Source: UBA6345 sp045577635 (lineage in GTDB: Bacteria; Bacillota; Clostridia; Christensenellales; UBA1242). Taken from it: 40,899 bases of DNA. The stretch covers positions 1-40,899 of the forward strand of contig JAZNIS010000026.1 in NCBI GenBank assembly GCA_045577635.1. The letters are read 5' to 3'. The position numbers and the translations under genes were made by a program. Below, piece by piece: positions 18,831-27,423 of this stretch (positions are counted from its first letter, which is position 1; each line of letters starts with the position of its first letter). The notes below the pieces were generated by a model that was not told where the DNA came from, ran no database searches, and worked only from the letters and a program-made list of their open reading frames with translations.

Positions 18831-19075
18831 TTATTATCTTCTAAATATTTTTTTAATGCTTGTGCAAGTTGGTCAGGGCATGAAGTTGTTGGTCTGCATT
18901 TAATGCCTTCTAAACGGGCAATAACTTCTTCAATTTTCATTCCTTCAACTAGTTTGCTAACACCGGTTGTATTGCCCATGCAACCACCAATAAATTTAAC
19001 ATTTTTAACGATTCCGTTTTCAACATCAAAATCAATTTGTCTTGAACAAACACCATATGTTTTATAACTGTTCAT
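18827..19075 (-). CDS. TIGR03905-family TSCPD domain protein
   Basis: An 82-residue protein matching the short TSCPD-domain family TIGR03905. The family motif TSCPDQLA (about 63-70) is present, along with conserved cysteines in GVCS (~9) and GGCMGNT (~31). TSCPD domains also occur at the C-terminus of some ribonucleotide reductases, but the role of the stand-alone form is unknown. The conserved cysteines suggest metal or redox chemistry (inference). GGAG lies just upstream of the ATG. It starts 20 bases after the stop of the DUF4364 gene and is likely in the same operon. Confidence 0.85.
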   Translation of the reverse strand: MNSYKTYGVCSRQIDFDVENGIVKNVKFIGGCMGNTTGVSKLVEGMKIEEVIARLEGIKCRPTTSCPDQLAQALKKYLEDNK

Positions 19076-19095
19076 TTTAATTTCTCCTTAAAATT

Positions 19096-19644
19096 TTAGT
19101 TGTCAATAATTGTGTCATATAAATATTCAAAAATGTTCGCAGCATTTTCTTTCCATTTTTTACATGCAGTAATTGCAGCATGTCGGTTAGGTGCTTTAAG
19201 TTTTATTTCAAGTAATGGGCTAGTTAAAATAGGTTCTTTAATTTTTAATGTAACAGTGTGTGAACCGTCTGGGTTTTTAACATAATCAGAAACATATTCT
19301 TGGCTTCGTTTTAGGTTTAGTTTGTTTTCTTTAATAAAAGTAGAAATTTCTTCTCTTAAACTTTGTGGAATTCTTAAAAAGAAATGACTTAAACAATTTC
19401 TACCATCAACAGTTATTCCATATCTGCATTCTTCATTATCCATTTCATTTTTGTAAATAAAACCAACTTCAAGTAATTGCCATAAAATTTCTTTGCAATC
19501 CATGTAGTTAATCCAATTATTTCTGCTTGTGCAAATGTCAATAATGTTATTTTCTGTTAGTGGAATTTCCATTTTATCTAACAAAAATAATAGTTTTAAT
19601 TTGTTTATTGTGCTGTCTTGTGTATACTCTAAAACTTTATCCAT
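19096..19644 (-). CDS. DUF4364 family protein, probable winged-helix regulator
   Basis: About 182 residues from the start chosen here, beginning MDKVLEYTQDS. The family is DUF4364, common in Clostridia. The N-terminal ~90 residues have the helix pattern of a winged-helix DNA-binding domain (INKLKLLFLLDKMEIPLTEN, then the WQLLEVGFI segment), resembling PadR-type regulators. A longer frame extends to 19707, but a clear promoter (-10 at 19676-19681) lies inside that extension and AAAGG precedes 19644, so the shorter start is favoured. The target genes are unknown. The TSCPD gene follows directly downstream. Confidence 0.78.
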   Translation of the reverse strand: MDKVLEYTQDSTINKLKLLFLLDKMEIPLTENNIIDICTSRNNWINYMDCKEILWQLLEVGFIYKNEMDNEECRYGITVDGRNCLSHFFLRIPQSLREEISTFIKENKLNLKRSQEYVSDYVKNPDGSHTVTLKIKEPILTSPLLEIKLKAPNRHAAITACKKWKENAANIFEYLYDTIIDN

Positions 19645-19675
19645 AATTAAACCTTTATATTTAAAATCCAAACAA

Positions 19676-19704
19676 AGTATATCACAATTAAAAATTTTCC
19701 ACAA
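19676..19704 (-). promoter_or_regulatory. promoter of the DUF4364-TSCPD operon
   Basis: On the minus strand TTGTGG (19699-19704) and TATACT (19676-19681) with a 17-base spacer. It sets the start of the DUF4364 gene at 19644 rather than 19707. Confidence 0.65.
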
Positions 19705-19764
19705 CAAACCTTTAAATATAAAAATATTAAATTGCTTTAATTTATACTACATATTTTAATTTAT

Positions 19765-19793
19765 TTGCTTAAAAACAAGAAATTTACTATACT
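19765..19793 (+). promoter_or_regulatory. promoter of the unknown gene at 19839
   Basis: TTGCTT (19765-19770) and TATACT (19788-19793) with a 17-base spacer, followed by an ACGGAG ribosome site before ATG 19839. It is divergent from the DUF4364 promoter. The gap 19645-19838 holds these two promoters and otherwise AT-rich sequence. Confidence 0.65.
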
Positions 19794-19838
19794 TTAATAG
19801 TACCCACAAAAATTTTTAAACTAATTACGGAGTAACTA

Positions 19839-20606
19839 ATGATATATCCTGAAAGTGAAAATGTAAAAATTAAAACATTTTTTGATGCTTGTAATGAAAT
19901 GATTCAAGGTAGATTTATTTTATCTGATATTAAAATTTCAAAAATTTTAAAAGCAATTGCCAATTCTGAAATACTTTATAATTTGTTTGCCGATGTTTTG
20001 TCTGATTTTAAATTTAAGGAAGAATTTGAAAAGGCAAAAACAAGTAGTAAAGTTAATGGTGGTTATTTTTTAGTTCCTGAGCAAGAAGAAAAAATAATTG
20101 CTTTGGTTTTTTGCATTTTGCTTGAAGTTGATAATCAAAAAATGAATTTGCAAAATTTCGTAAACGATTATTTTTACAGTCCAGAAGGTTATAATATTAG
20201 TTATAGTAACTTTGCATTGTCTGTGCTTGTTCCATTTAAAAATGCAGTTCTTGAACTTTTGTGTTGTAATGAAGATGGAACTCCGTTAGATGAAGAAGAG
20301 TTGGAAGAAGAATTAGAAGAAGATTATGAAGAAGAACCTTGCACAGAAGAAAAACTTTTATTTGCAAATTTAAGAATGTCGTTAAACGAATTATTGTCTG
20401 TAATTGGCAGAAGTAAAATTAACTATGAACAAAAAGAAGAATTAAACATCATTATTAATGCTATGTTTGAAGCAATTGATTTAGAAAACTTAAATATTGT
20501 TAATGCTTTGGTTATTCCGTTGGAATATATGATAGGCAAAAATAAACAAGTTAAATTCTATTATAATGATTTTAAGGAATGTTTGGTTCAATTCTATTAT
20601 AAATAA
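19839..20606 (+). CDS. unknown cytoplasmic protein with an acidic patch
   Basis: A 255-residue protein I do not recognise. It has no signal peptide or membrane segment and is mostly amphipathic helical sequence. Residues ~148-168 form a Glu/Asp run (many EE and DEEE steps) that divides it into an N-terminal part (1-145) and a C-terminal part (170-255). A good promoter, a ribosome site, codon use like its neighbours and a terminator indicate a real single-gene unit. The acidic linker hints at protein-protein or metal contacts, which is inference only. Confidence 0.7.
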   Translation: MIYPESENVKIKTFFDACNEMIQGRFILSDIKISKILKAIANSEILYNLFADVLSDFKFKEEFEKAKTSSKVNGGYFLVPEQEEKIIALVFCILLEVDNQKMNLQNFVNDYFYSPEGYNISYSNFALSVLVPFKNAVLELLCCNEDGTPLDEEELEEELEEDYEEEPCTEEKLLFANLRMSLNELLSVIGRSKINYEQKEELNIIINAMFEAIDLENLNIVNALVIPLEYMIGKNKQVKFYYNDFKECLVQFYYK

Positions 20607-20607
20607 T

Positions 20608-20636
20608 AAAAAGCCACTAAAATCTAGTGGCTTTTT
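20608..20636. terminator. bidirectional terminator shared by two unknown genes
   Basis: AAAAAGCCACTA (20608-20619) pairs perfectly with TAGTGGCTTTTT (20625-20636), loop AAATC. The minus-strand gene stops at 20617, inside the stem. Confidence 0.85.
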
Positions 20637-21696
20637 CATTTTTATCTGCTTGTTGTAAAGTTTGAAATTTAATGGTTTTTGCAATATCATAAATAACATT
20701 GTCGCCATAATTTGTTTGTGGGTTAACAGTTAATTGCATTGTTTGTGTAACATCATCAAAATCGGCTGTGCTATTGTTAAAGTGATGTGCATACCTTAAC
20801 ATTAAATAGGAAAGTTTGTTTGTTATGTTAAACTGATTTCTGTTGTGTTCCCACACAGCATTTTTTTTCTCTTCGCTAGTTTTATATCTGTTAAATTTTG
20901 AAACTAGGTTTGCATTATATCTAATAGGCATAAGGGTAGGTGATGTTATATTTGTAATGTTGTGTTGTTTTAAATATTCAACAAATAATGTTAACGAAAC
21001 AACTGCATTAGGTGATACATTTGCAATAATATCGTTAGGGTCAACATCTTTATTAACTTTTCTAAAATATCTATCTAGTTTTTTAGCAAGTGGGTTTGTT
21101 TGATTTGTGTCTTCATTTTGCATTGCGAACACTGTTGCTTTATCGTCAACAATTCCAAATGTAACTGTTGGCAATCTAAATTCAGTATGGGTTGCAGGGT
21201 CTTCAAAAACAGGAATAAATCTGTATGGACCTTCTAAATTTGAAAATCTTTTTGTAACAATTCCAACAAAATTTAAATCTCCAAAATTACCCATATCAAA
21301 TCTGCCTGTTTCAACAGGTGTTTCAAGCATTTTTGTTCTGTTTTGTATGTACGGAATAATGTTTTCAAAATCGGTTGGTGTTCCATTAATAATTAAATCT
21401 AAAAACAATTTTTCCGGAAAATTTTCATCGCTAAAATCAAAGTAATCTTGGTCCCTTGAATAAAATTTTTTAGCAGTGTTTAAATATTGTGTGATTTCGT
21501 GTAAAAATAGTGGATAATCACTTATTTTTATAGTAGGGTAATTTGAATTTGTTGTGTTGTTTTTATTGTTAATATTGTTAAAAAAACGGGTGTAAAAAGT
21601 CCAGTAGCCCAATTGGTCATCACCAATGGTAACCACTCCGTTTTTAGCTTGATTAAAAACTTTTTCAACAATTAATTTTGTTTTTAAATCGCTCAT
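20617..21696 (-). CDS. unknown soluble protein
   Basis: About 359 residues from ATG 21696 (N-terminus MSDLKTKLIVEKV). I do not recognise a family. There is no membrane segment or signal peptide. The sequence is rich in Asn, Thr and aromatic residues, with a likely beta-rich centre (about 130-210, VGIVTKRFS and LPTVTFGIVDDKATVFA) and helical ends. A GTG start four codons upstream would absorb the GTGGGG ribosome site, so 21696 is preferred. A near-consensus promoter drives it, so it may be well expressed. Its final codons lie in the terminator stem shared with the convergent unknown gene at 19839-20606. Confidence 0.7.
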   Translation of the reverse strand: MSDLKTKLIVEKVFNQAKNGVVTIGDDQLGYWTFYTRFFNNINNKNNTTNSNYPTIKISDYPLFLHEITQYLNTAKKFYSRDQDYFDFSDENFPEKLFLDLIINGTPTDFENIIPYIQNRTKMLETPVETGRFDMGNFGDLNFVGIVTKRFSNLEGPYRFIPVFEDPATHTEFRLPTVTFGIVDDKATVFAMQNEDTNQTNPLAKKLDRYFRKVNKDVDPNDIIANVSPNAVVSLTLFVEYLKQHNITNITSPTLMPIRYNANLVSKFNRYKTSEEKKNAVWEHNRNQFNITNKLSYLMLRYAHHFNNSTADFDDVTQTMQLTVNPQTNYGDNVIYDIAKTIKFQTLQQADKNEKATRF

Positions 21697-21720
21697 AATT
21701 AACCCCACTATATTTATTAT

Positions 21721-21749
21721 ATTATATCAAATTTAAATAAAAAGGTCAA
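21721..21749 (-). promoter_or_regulatory. strong sigma-A promoter of the unknown gene at 20617-21696
   Basis: On the minus strand TTGACC (21744-21749) and TATAAT (21721-21726) with a 17-base spacer, among the best matches in the window. It sits just past the end of the upstream ylbJ-like gene (stop at 21752), so the downstream gene is independently transcribed. Confidence 0.8.
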
Positions 21750-21751
21750 TG

Positions 21752-22732
21752 CTACCCAAAAACAAAAAATCCTATTAAAAAAGCCAAAATTATACTTATT
21801 GCACAATGTGTTATTTTTTGAAGAAAATAGAAGCTAATTTTTATATTAATTCGCCTTAAAAAGGTTAGTGCTTGCAAGTTTATAGAAATTCCACCAAACG
21901 ATATAATTGCCGATAGAATTACAGATAAAAGTTTAGGGTTTAAATTTAATAAACTTAAATCTAAACAACCCCTAGTTAATTCAATTATACCATTTAAAAT
22001 TGCCACTAAAATTTCACTGTTAACAAATGGGAATATTTTATTAAACATTAAAGTTAACGGAAAGTATAAATTAAAGTGGTTAACAAGGGTTATTAACATA
22101 AAAAACACAGATATATAGCCACCAACAATTAATATGCTTTTTATTGAATTTAACATACAGTTTTCTAAAATATTCTTATTGGGTATTTGTGTAAATTTTT
22201 CTTTGCTTAAACAGTTTCCTGTTTCTTTTAACATATATTTTCTGTAAAATAAACCATTTATTAATGCCGATATAAAATGCGAGATTAAAACAACATAACC
22301 AATGGTTTTATTTTTAAACATTCCAACAGCAACAGTGCCTAAAATAAATAGTGGTCCACTAGTGCTTGTAAAAGTGATAATTCGGTGTGCTTGTCCTAAA
22401 TCAATAAACTTGTTTTCATATAAATCACAGGTTAGTTTTGCTCCAACAGGGTAGCCCGATAAAATGCTCATTAAATAAACATACCCACTAATTCCACTAG
22501 TGTTGTATAGCCGCTTGGTTAATGGGGCTATTTTGCCCGATATTTCGTTAATATAACCAAGTTCGCCTAATAGTTTTGTAAAAAAGAAAAAGGGGAGTAG
22601 TGCAGGTAAAATTGCAGTGGCCCAAACTGTTATTCCTGATAAACTAGATTTTATTGCGATTTCGGGAACTAATACTAAACAAAGTATGATAATAATTATA
22701 AGAAATGATAAAAAAATACTGTTTTTTTTCAA
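21752..22732 (-). CDS. ylbJ: YlbJ-like nucleoside-recognition-domain membrane protein
   Basis: About 326 residues from a TTG start at 22732, with around eight to nine membrane spans. The region W-A-T-A-I-L-P-A-L-L-P-F-F-F-F, the LSGYPVGAK motif and the TSTSGPLFILGTVAVGMF segment match YlbJ, a membrane protein required for sporulation in Bacillus subtilis. Whether this organism sporulates cannot be judged here. An ATG-initiated frame reaches 22789, but GGGGTG lies 8-9 bases before the TTG, and from the TTG the protein opens with a normal K-K-N plus hydrophobic helix, so TTG is preferred. It is divergent from the patatin-like gene, as part of a reshuffled ylbJ-ylbK-ylbM neighbourhood. Confidence 0.8.
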   Translation of the reverse strand: MKKNSIFLSFLIIIIILCLVLVPEIAIKSSLSGITVWATAILPALLPFFFFTKLLGELGYINEISGKIAPLTKRLYNTSGISGYVYLMSILSGYPVGAKLTCDLYENKFIDLGQAHRIITFTSTSGPLFILGTVAVGMFKNKTIGYVVLISHFISALINGLFYRKYMLKETGNCLSKEKFTQIPNKNILENCMLNSIKSILIVGGYISVFFMLITLVNHFNLYFPLTLMFNKIFPFVNSEILVAILNGIIELTRGCLDLSLLNLNPKLLSVILSAIISFGGISINLQALTFLRRINIKISFYFLQKITHCAISIILAFLIGFFVFG

Positions 22733-22790
22733 ATAATTGCACCCCAAAATATTGTTATAGTGATATAATGTAAAAAAAGTAAAAAGCATA

Positions 22791-22812
22791 ATAGTTATTA
22801 ATTTATAACTAT
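22791..22812. promoter_or_regulatory. inverted repeat between divergent ylbJ- and ylbK-like genes
   Basis: ATAGTTAT (22791-22798) and ATAACTAT (22805-22812) form perfect 8-base arms around a 6-base centre. The right arm overlaps a TATAAT sequence (22810-22815) that could be the -10 box of the plus-strand gene. It may be an operator, but AT-rich sequence gives such repeats by chance fairly often. Confidence 0.3.
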
Positions 22813-22854
22813 AATTTATTTTACATTAAATGGTATGATTTTAGGAGGTGTAAT

Positions 22855-23658
22855 ATGAGCAAAATTAAAGTTGGAATTGCATTAGGTGGTGGTGGAGCAT
22901 TAGGAATGGCTCATATTGGGGTTTTAAAAGCACTAGAAGAAAATGGTATTAATCCAGAAATTATTACAGGAACATCAATCGGTTCGCTAATAGGTGGAGT
23001 ATATGCAGCAGGTGTTTCGGTTAATAACATGGAACAAGAAGCTCTTAAAATAAAAACCACACAATTATTAGATTTAAATCTTATTAATCCATCTGGTATT
23101 TTAACAGGAAAATCTGCAATTAAGATTATTAAATCCGTTTTAAAAGCAGAACCTAACATTGAAGATTTGCCATTGAAATTTGCAGCAGTTGCTGTTGATA
23201 TTGAAAATGGTGAAGAAGTTGTTTTAAATAGTGGTTCATTATTAGATGCCATTAGGGCAAGTATAAGTGTTCCAGGGGTGTTTGTTCCACACGAAATAAA
23301 TGGCAGATTATTGGTTGATGGTGGAACTTTAAACAATATTCCAGAAGACCATGTTAAAAATATGGGGGCAGATGTTGTGTTATCAGTTAATTTGTTATCA
23401 GATTTCACACCATATACAAAACCTAAAACAACAGTTCACACAGTGGCTTTTTCGTTTTTTATTATGCAAAAAAAGTTGGTTGAAACAAAAAAGAAATTTG
23501 CAGATTTACGAATTAATTTACCGTTAAAGAATTATAGAACTTATAACTTTGGTAAGGATATATCGGAACAATTAATTAAAATAGGTTATAACGAAACAAT
23601 TAAACTTATGCCAAAAATTAAAAAGATAATTAAAAAAGCAGAAGAAAATAAAAAATAA
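22855..23658 (+). CDS. patatin-like phospholipase family protein (RssA/YlbK type)
   Basis: A 267-residue serine esterase/phospholipase-like protein. The glycine-rich oxyanion segment GGGGALGMAH is at 11-20, the nucleophile motif GTSIG at 39-43 (Ser41) and the second dyad residue Asp155 in VDGG. These are the patatin Ser-Asp dyad elements, so acyl-ester hydrolysis is expected; the physiological lipid is unknown. There is no signal peptide, so it is cytoplasmic or membrane-peripheral. AGGAGG lies directly before ATG 22855. In Bacillus ylbK lies between ylbJ and ylbM, as here, though strands differ. Confidence 0.88.
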   Translation: MSKIKVGIALGGGGALGMAHIGVLKALEENGINPEIITGTSIGSLIGGVYAAGVSVNNMEQEALKIKTTQLLDLNLINPSGILTGKSAIKIIKSVLKAEPNIEDLPLKFAAVAVDIENGEEVVLNSGSLLDAIRASISVPGVFVPHEINGRLLVDGGTLNNIPEDHVKNMGADVVLSVNLLSDFTPYTKPKTTVHTVAFSFFIMQKKLVETKKKFADLRINLPLKNYRTYNFGKDISEQLIKIGYNETIKLMPKIKKIIKKAEENKK

Positions 23659-23663
23659 AGGAA

Positions 23664-23692
23664 AAAAGACAAGTTTTTCAACTTGTCTTTTG
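23664..23692. terminator. bidirectional terminator between ylbK-like gene and tmcAL
   Basis: AAAAGACAAGTT (23664-23675) pairs perfectly with AACTTGTCTTTT (23680-23691), loop TTTC. It lies between convergent stop codons. Confidence 0.85.
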
Positions 23693-23693
23693 T

Positions 23694-24947
23694 TTATATT
23701 TTAATGCTTTTTGTTAATAAATCAGGTGTGTATTCAGGAATTGAATTGTTTTTGCGAAGTAGCATATAGTAAACTTGGTTTGCTCTATCTTCAATACTTG
23801 CAAGTTCTTTATAAATTTCACTTTGTTCACTTTCAACATTGTTTACTCTAATAATTAAATTTGTGTTAGCACTTACACTTTTTAATAGTTCGTTGCTATC
23901 GTTTTTAAATGCTAAAACTTTAATGAAAGGTAAAACTTTTAAATCGTAAATTGATTTTACTGCTTTGGCATTAATTTGTAATAAATTACCTAAAACAATT
24001 CTTTTAATTCTGGTGTAAGTGTATCTTTTTGTTTTTACTTGTAATAACAATTCATTTAAATCTTTTGTGTTTCTTGAAAGTTCAAAAAATCTATTTTCTA
24101 AACCTTCGCTAACATCAAACACTTTTTTAATATCTTCTTTACTTGCCATTTTTAAAGAGTATAGGCAAAGATTGTTAAATAGTGTAGTATCAGGAAGTCC
24201 AAATGTTCTCATTTCTTCTTTTAATAAAGAATAGGTGAATTGTGGAACAAGTTTTTTAACCGATCTAACTTTTCCGGTTTTATATAATCTTGCTCTAATT
24301 GCAGTGGCACTTGTGTTTTTACCAACAACTTCTTCACTAGCATATTCGCTATCGCCCCTTGTTGTAAACACAGGGATAATGTTGCTGTTTGTTTTAATTA
24401 GTGCTTTTAAATATTCAATAGCTAAAATATTGTTTGGTTGTTTTAAAATGTTGCCAACTTCTGTAATTTCACTAAATGAAATTTTTTCTTCTTTAACAAG
24501 TTCTTCAATTGCTTTTTCTCTACTAACAACTAACGAATTTCCTTCGTCTAAATATTTTTTTAGGGCAGTTTGATATTCTTTTGGTTCTTTTGCTAAAAAG
24601 TTTGCAAGTTCTTTAAGTAGTTCAGTGTTTTCTGTTTCGCAACCAAAAGCAAGGTGGGTAACATTTTCAAAACTGTTTGCAATTTTAACACCAGCCATAG
24701 CAAAAATTTCGGCAGAAGCAGTGGCATAAGCTGTTGGCATTTGAACAACAATATCTGCTCCAGCTTCTAAGGCAATTCTTGCTCTAACATGTTTATTTAA
24801 AATGCAAGGTTCGCCTCTTTGAGTAAAGTTACCACTTAAAATAACCATAACGGCATCGGCACCACTTTGTTTTTTTGCATCGGTAATATGTTTTAAATGA
24901 CCGTAATGAAACGGGTTATATTCACTAATAATTGCACAAATTTTCAT
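23694..24947 (-). CDS. tmcAL: tRNA(Met) cytidine acetate ligase (TmcAL/YlbM)
   Basis: A 417-residue protein of the family that uses ATP and acetate to make N4-acetylcytidine at the wobble position of elongator tRNA-Met. The N-terminus is the nucleotidyltransferase-like domain, with IISEYNPFHYGHLKH carrying H14 and H17 of the HxGH-type motif, then SGNFTQRGEP and the FGCETE segment. The length is typical. CAGGTGATG precedes ATG 24947. It is divergent from pta. Because the enzyme consumes acetate, its place next to pta-ackA is biochemically suggestive, although this neighbourhood also follows the conserved ylb gene order. Confidence 0.92.
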   Translation of the reverse strand: MKICAIISEYNPFHYGHLKHITDAKKQSGADAVMVILSGNFTQRGEPCILNKHVRARIALEAGADIVVQMPTAYATASAEIFAMAGVKIANSFENVTHLAFGCETENTELLKELANFLAKEPKEYQTALKKYLDEGNSLVVSREKAIEELVKEEKISFSEITEVGNILKQPNNILAIEYLKALIKTNSNIIPVFTTRGDSEYASEEVVGKNTSATAIRARLYKTGKVRSVKKLVPQFTYSLLKEEMRTFGLPDTTLFNNLCLYSLKMASKEDIKKVFDVSEGLENRFFELSRNTKDLNELLLQVKTKRYTYTRIKRIVLGNLLQINAKAVKSIYDLKVLPFIKVLAFKNDSNELLKSVSANTNLIIRVNNVESEQSEIYKELASIEDRANQVYYMLLRKNNSIPEYTPDLLTKSIKI

Positions 24948-24966
24948 AATTCATCACCTGTTTTAT

Positions 24967-24994
24967 TTTACAAATTTTCGTAATTCATTATAAT
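24967..24994 (+). promoter_or_regulatory. probable promoter of pta
   Basis: TTTACA (24967-24972) and TATAAT (24989-24994) with a 16-base spacer. A TGGAG ribosome site lies just before ATG 25064. Confidence 0.55.
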
Positions 24995-25063
24995 ACATTA
25001 TACAATAATAATTTATGTTTTAGCAAAACAAAAAACAAAAATAATAAAAAATATGGAGATTTT

Positions 25064-26077
25064 ATGGATATTAAAGGTATAAATTCAGCTTTTGAAAAAG
25101 AACTTTTAGAAAATGCTAAAAACAAAAACAAGACAATTGTTTTACCAGAAGCAGGGATGAATGAAGAAGTTATGATGGCTGGTATTATGGCAGCCGAAAA
25201 CAAAATTGCTAAAATGGTTTTACTAGTTTCCGATAATAAATTAGTAGAAAAACACAATGTTACAGAAAGTGAATATTTAAGAGTTGTTAACATTAATAAT
25301 TCTGATTTAACACCGGTTTTAGCAAATGCATTACACTTAAAAAGACAAGATAAAGGTGTAACACTTGAAGGTGCTTTTGACCTACTAAAAAATCCTATGT
25401 ATTTTGCAACAATGATGGTTGAATTAAGTTTGGTAGATGGTCAAGTTGGTGGGGCAGAATTTACAACTGCAGATGCTTTAAGACCAGCTCTTCAAATTAT
25501 TAAAGGCAAAACTAAAGAATCTTTAATTTCTAGTTACATGATTATGATTTCTGAAAATAAAGAATTTGGTGATAACGGTGTTGTTGTGTTATCTGACTGT
25601 GGTTTAAACATTGACCCAACAGCTCCACAACTAAAACAAATTTGTTTTGACACTGTTAATTCAGCTAAAACTGTTGCAAACATTAAAGTTCCAAGAGCGG
25701 CAATGTTAAGCTATTCAACAAAAGGTAGTGCAGATGGCGATAGTGCTTTAAAGGTTAGAGAAGCAACAAGTTTAATTTTAGAAAGTAATCCTGATTTTAT
25801 TGTTGATGGCGAATTCCAATTTGATTCAGCAGTAGTTCCTTCTGTATGTGCTAAAAAAGCACCAGGAAGCAAGGTTGAAGGTAAAGCAAATGTTTTAATT
25901 TTCCCAGACCTTCAAAGCGGTAACATTGCTTATAAAATTATGCAAAGATTTGCAGGATTTAAATGTATTGGACCTATCACACAAGGTTTCAGAAAACCTG
26001 TTAACGATTTAAGCCGTGGTGCAGACAGAAACGAAATTTTAAGAGCAATTGCTATAACTGTTTTACAGACAGAATAG
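25064..26077 (+). CDS. pta: phosphate acetyltransferase
   Basis: A 337-residue short-form Pta (PTA_PTB family) that converts acetyl-CoA and phosphate to acetyl phosphate in the cytoplasm. Family segments are present: LPEAGMNEEVMMAG near the N-terminus, GGAEFTTADALRPALQIIK at ~127-145, VLSDCGLNIDP, ANVLIFPDLQSGNIAYKI and GPITQGFRKPVNDLSRG near the C-terminus. The length matches single-domain clostridial enzymes without the DRTGG regulatory domain. ackA follows after 70 bases. Together they make ATP and acetate by fermentation and set the acetyl-phosphate pool. Confidence 0.95.
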   Translation: MDIKGINSAFEKELLENAKNKNKTIVLPEAGMNEEVMMAGIMAAENKIAKMVLLVSDNKLVEKHNVTESEYLRVVNINNSDLTPVLANALHLKRQDKGVTLEGAFDLLKNPMYFATMMVELSLVDGQVGGAEFTTADALRPALQIIKGKTKESLISSYMIMISENKEFGDNGVVVLSDCGLNIDPTAPQLKQICFDTVNSAKTVANIKVPRAAMLSYSTKGSADGDSALKVREATSLILESNPDFIVDGEFQFDSAVVPSVCAKKAPGSKVEGKANVLIFPDLQSGNIAYKIMQRFAGFKCIGPITQGFRKPVNDLSRGADRNEILRAIAITVLQTE

Positions 26078-26082
26078 TTTTG

Positions 26083-26111
26083 TTGAAATATTTAATTTTT
26101 TGTGATAATAT
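26083..26111 (+). promoter_or_regulatory. internal promoter before ackA
   Basis: TTGAAA (26083-26088) and TAATAT (26106-26111) with a 17-base spacer, in the 70-base gap between pta and ackA. There is no terminator in the gap, so ackA may be read both from pta and from this site. Confidence 0.55.
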
Positions 26112-26147
26112 AGTTGATGTAAAATAAAGAAAATAAAGGAATTAGTT

Positions 26148-27329
26148 ATGAAAATTTTAGTTATTAATGCAGGTAGTTCAAGTTTAAAATTTCAACTTCT
26201 AAATATGGAAGATGAATCAGTAATTGCAAAAGGTAATTGCGAAAGAATTGGTATTGATGATTCGTTTTTAACCTATAAAGCAAACGGAAAAGCATACACA
26301 ACAAAATATGTTATGCCTTCTCATGTTGAAGCTATGGAATATGTTATTAAAACATTAACCGATAGCGAAATTGGTGTTATTAAAAGTATTAAAGAAATTT
26401 CTGGTTTTGGCCACCGTGTTGTTAATGTTGGCGAAACTTACTTTGATAGTGTAGTTGTTACACCAGAAGTTTTAGCTGATTTTAAAACAAAAGTCGATTT
26501 TTCACCACTTCATGTGCCAGGTTCAATTAATGGCATGGAAGCATGTTTAAAAATTGCTCCAAACATTAAAAATGTAGCCGTTTTTGATATTGGTTTCCAC
26601 AAAACATTACCAGATTATGTTTATCGTTATGCACTTCCTAAACAAGATTACGAAGAACTTAAAATTCGTAAGTATGGTGCTCATGGAACAAGTCACCGTT
26701 ATGTGTCTCAAGAATGTGCAAAACTATTAGGTGGAGCAAAAGATACAAAAATTGTTACTTGCCATTTGGGTAGTGGTAGCAGTATGTGTGCTGTTTTAAA
26801 CGGAAAAAGTTTTGATACTTCAATGGGCTTTACTCCATTAGAGGGTTTAGTAATGGGAACCAGAACAGGTGATATTGATCCTTCTGTTGTAAGTTTCTTA
26901 TGTGAAAAAAGAGGATTTACTGTTAAAGAAGCAGTTAATTACTTAAATAAAAAGAGTGGTATGTTAGGTTTGTGTGGATACTCTGACATGAGAGATATTG
27001 AAGCAAATTTAGATAATGCTGATTGCAAATTAGCATATGATGCTATGTGCTACCGTATTATTAAATACATTGGTTCATATGCGGCTGCCATGAATGGATT
27101 AGATGCCATTGTATTTACAGGTGGAATTGGCGAAAGAGATCCACTTGTTAGAGAAACAGTTTTAAATAATTTAACTTATTTAGGTGTTAAGTTTGATGCA
27201 GAAAAAAATCCATCAGTATTTGGTGATTTTGGCGAACTTTCAACCGAAGATAGTAAAGTTAAAGTTTTTGTTATTCCAACAAACGAAGAACTTGTTATTG
27301 CTAGGGAAACAAAACAATTAATTAAATAA
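26148..27329 (+). CDS. ackA: acetate kinase
   Basis: A 393-residue enzyme of the acetokinase/sugar-kinase superfamily that turns acetyl phosphate and ADP into acetate and ATP. The N-terminal VINAGSSSLKFQL motif, the GHRVVNVGE segment (~88), VFDIGFHKTLP, YGAHGTSHRYVS, CHLGSGSSMCAV and GLVMGTRTGDIDPS are intact, as is the C-terminal VFTGGIGERDPLVR adenosine-binding motif. The length is normal. It is the partner of pta upstream. Confidence 0.97.
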   Translation: MKILVINAGSSSLKFQLLNMEDESVIAKGNCERIGIDDSFLTYKANGKAYTTKYVMPSHVEAMEYVIKTLTDSEIGVIKSIKEISGFGHRVVNVGETYFDSVVVTPEVLADFKTKVDFSPLHVPGSINGMEACLKIAPNIKNVAVFDIGFHKTLPDYVYRYALPKQDYEELKIRKYGAHGTSHRYVSQECAKLLGGAKDTKIVTCHLGSGSSMCAVLNGKSFDTSMGFTPLEGLVMGTRTGDIDPSVVSFLCEKRGFTVKEAVNYLNKKSGMLGLCGYSDMRDIEANLDNADCKLAYDAMCYRIIKYIGSYAAAMNGLDAIVFTGGIGERDPLVRETVLNNLTYLGVKFDAEKNPSVFGDFGELSTEDSKVKVFVIPTNEELVIARETKQLIK

Positions 27330-27354
27330 TTTAAAAAAATAATTCATTTTATAA

Positions 27355-27383
27355 TTGACAAATGAACTTAATTGTTCTATACT
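27355..27383 (+). promoter_or_regulatory. consensus promoter of rpmF
   Basis: TTGACA (27355-27360) and TATACT (27378-27383) with a 17-base spacer, followed by AGGAGGTG before ATG 27424. It is one of the strongest promoters in the window, as expected for a ribosomal protein gene. Confidence 0.85.
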
Positions 27384-27423
27384 TTGTAAGCGATTTAAAA
27401 AATTTGTTAGGAGGTGCTATTAA

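Noticed and set aside
19645..19707. Longer start of the DUF4364 protein at 19707
   Set aside because: The extension contains the predicted -10 box and lacks similarity to the family N-terminus; 19644 has a ribosome site.
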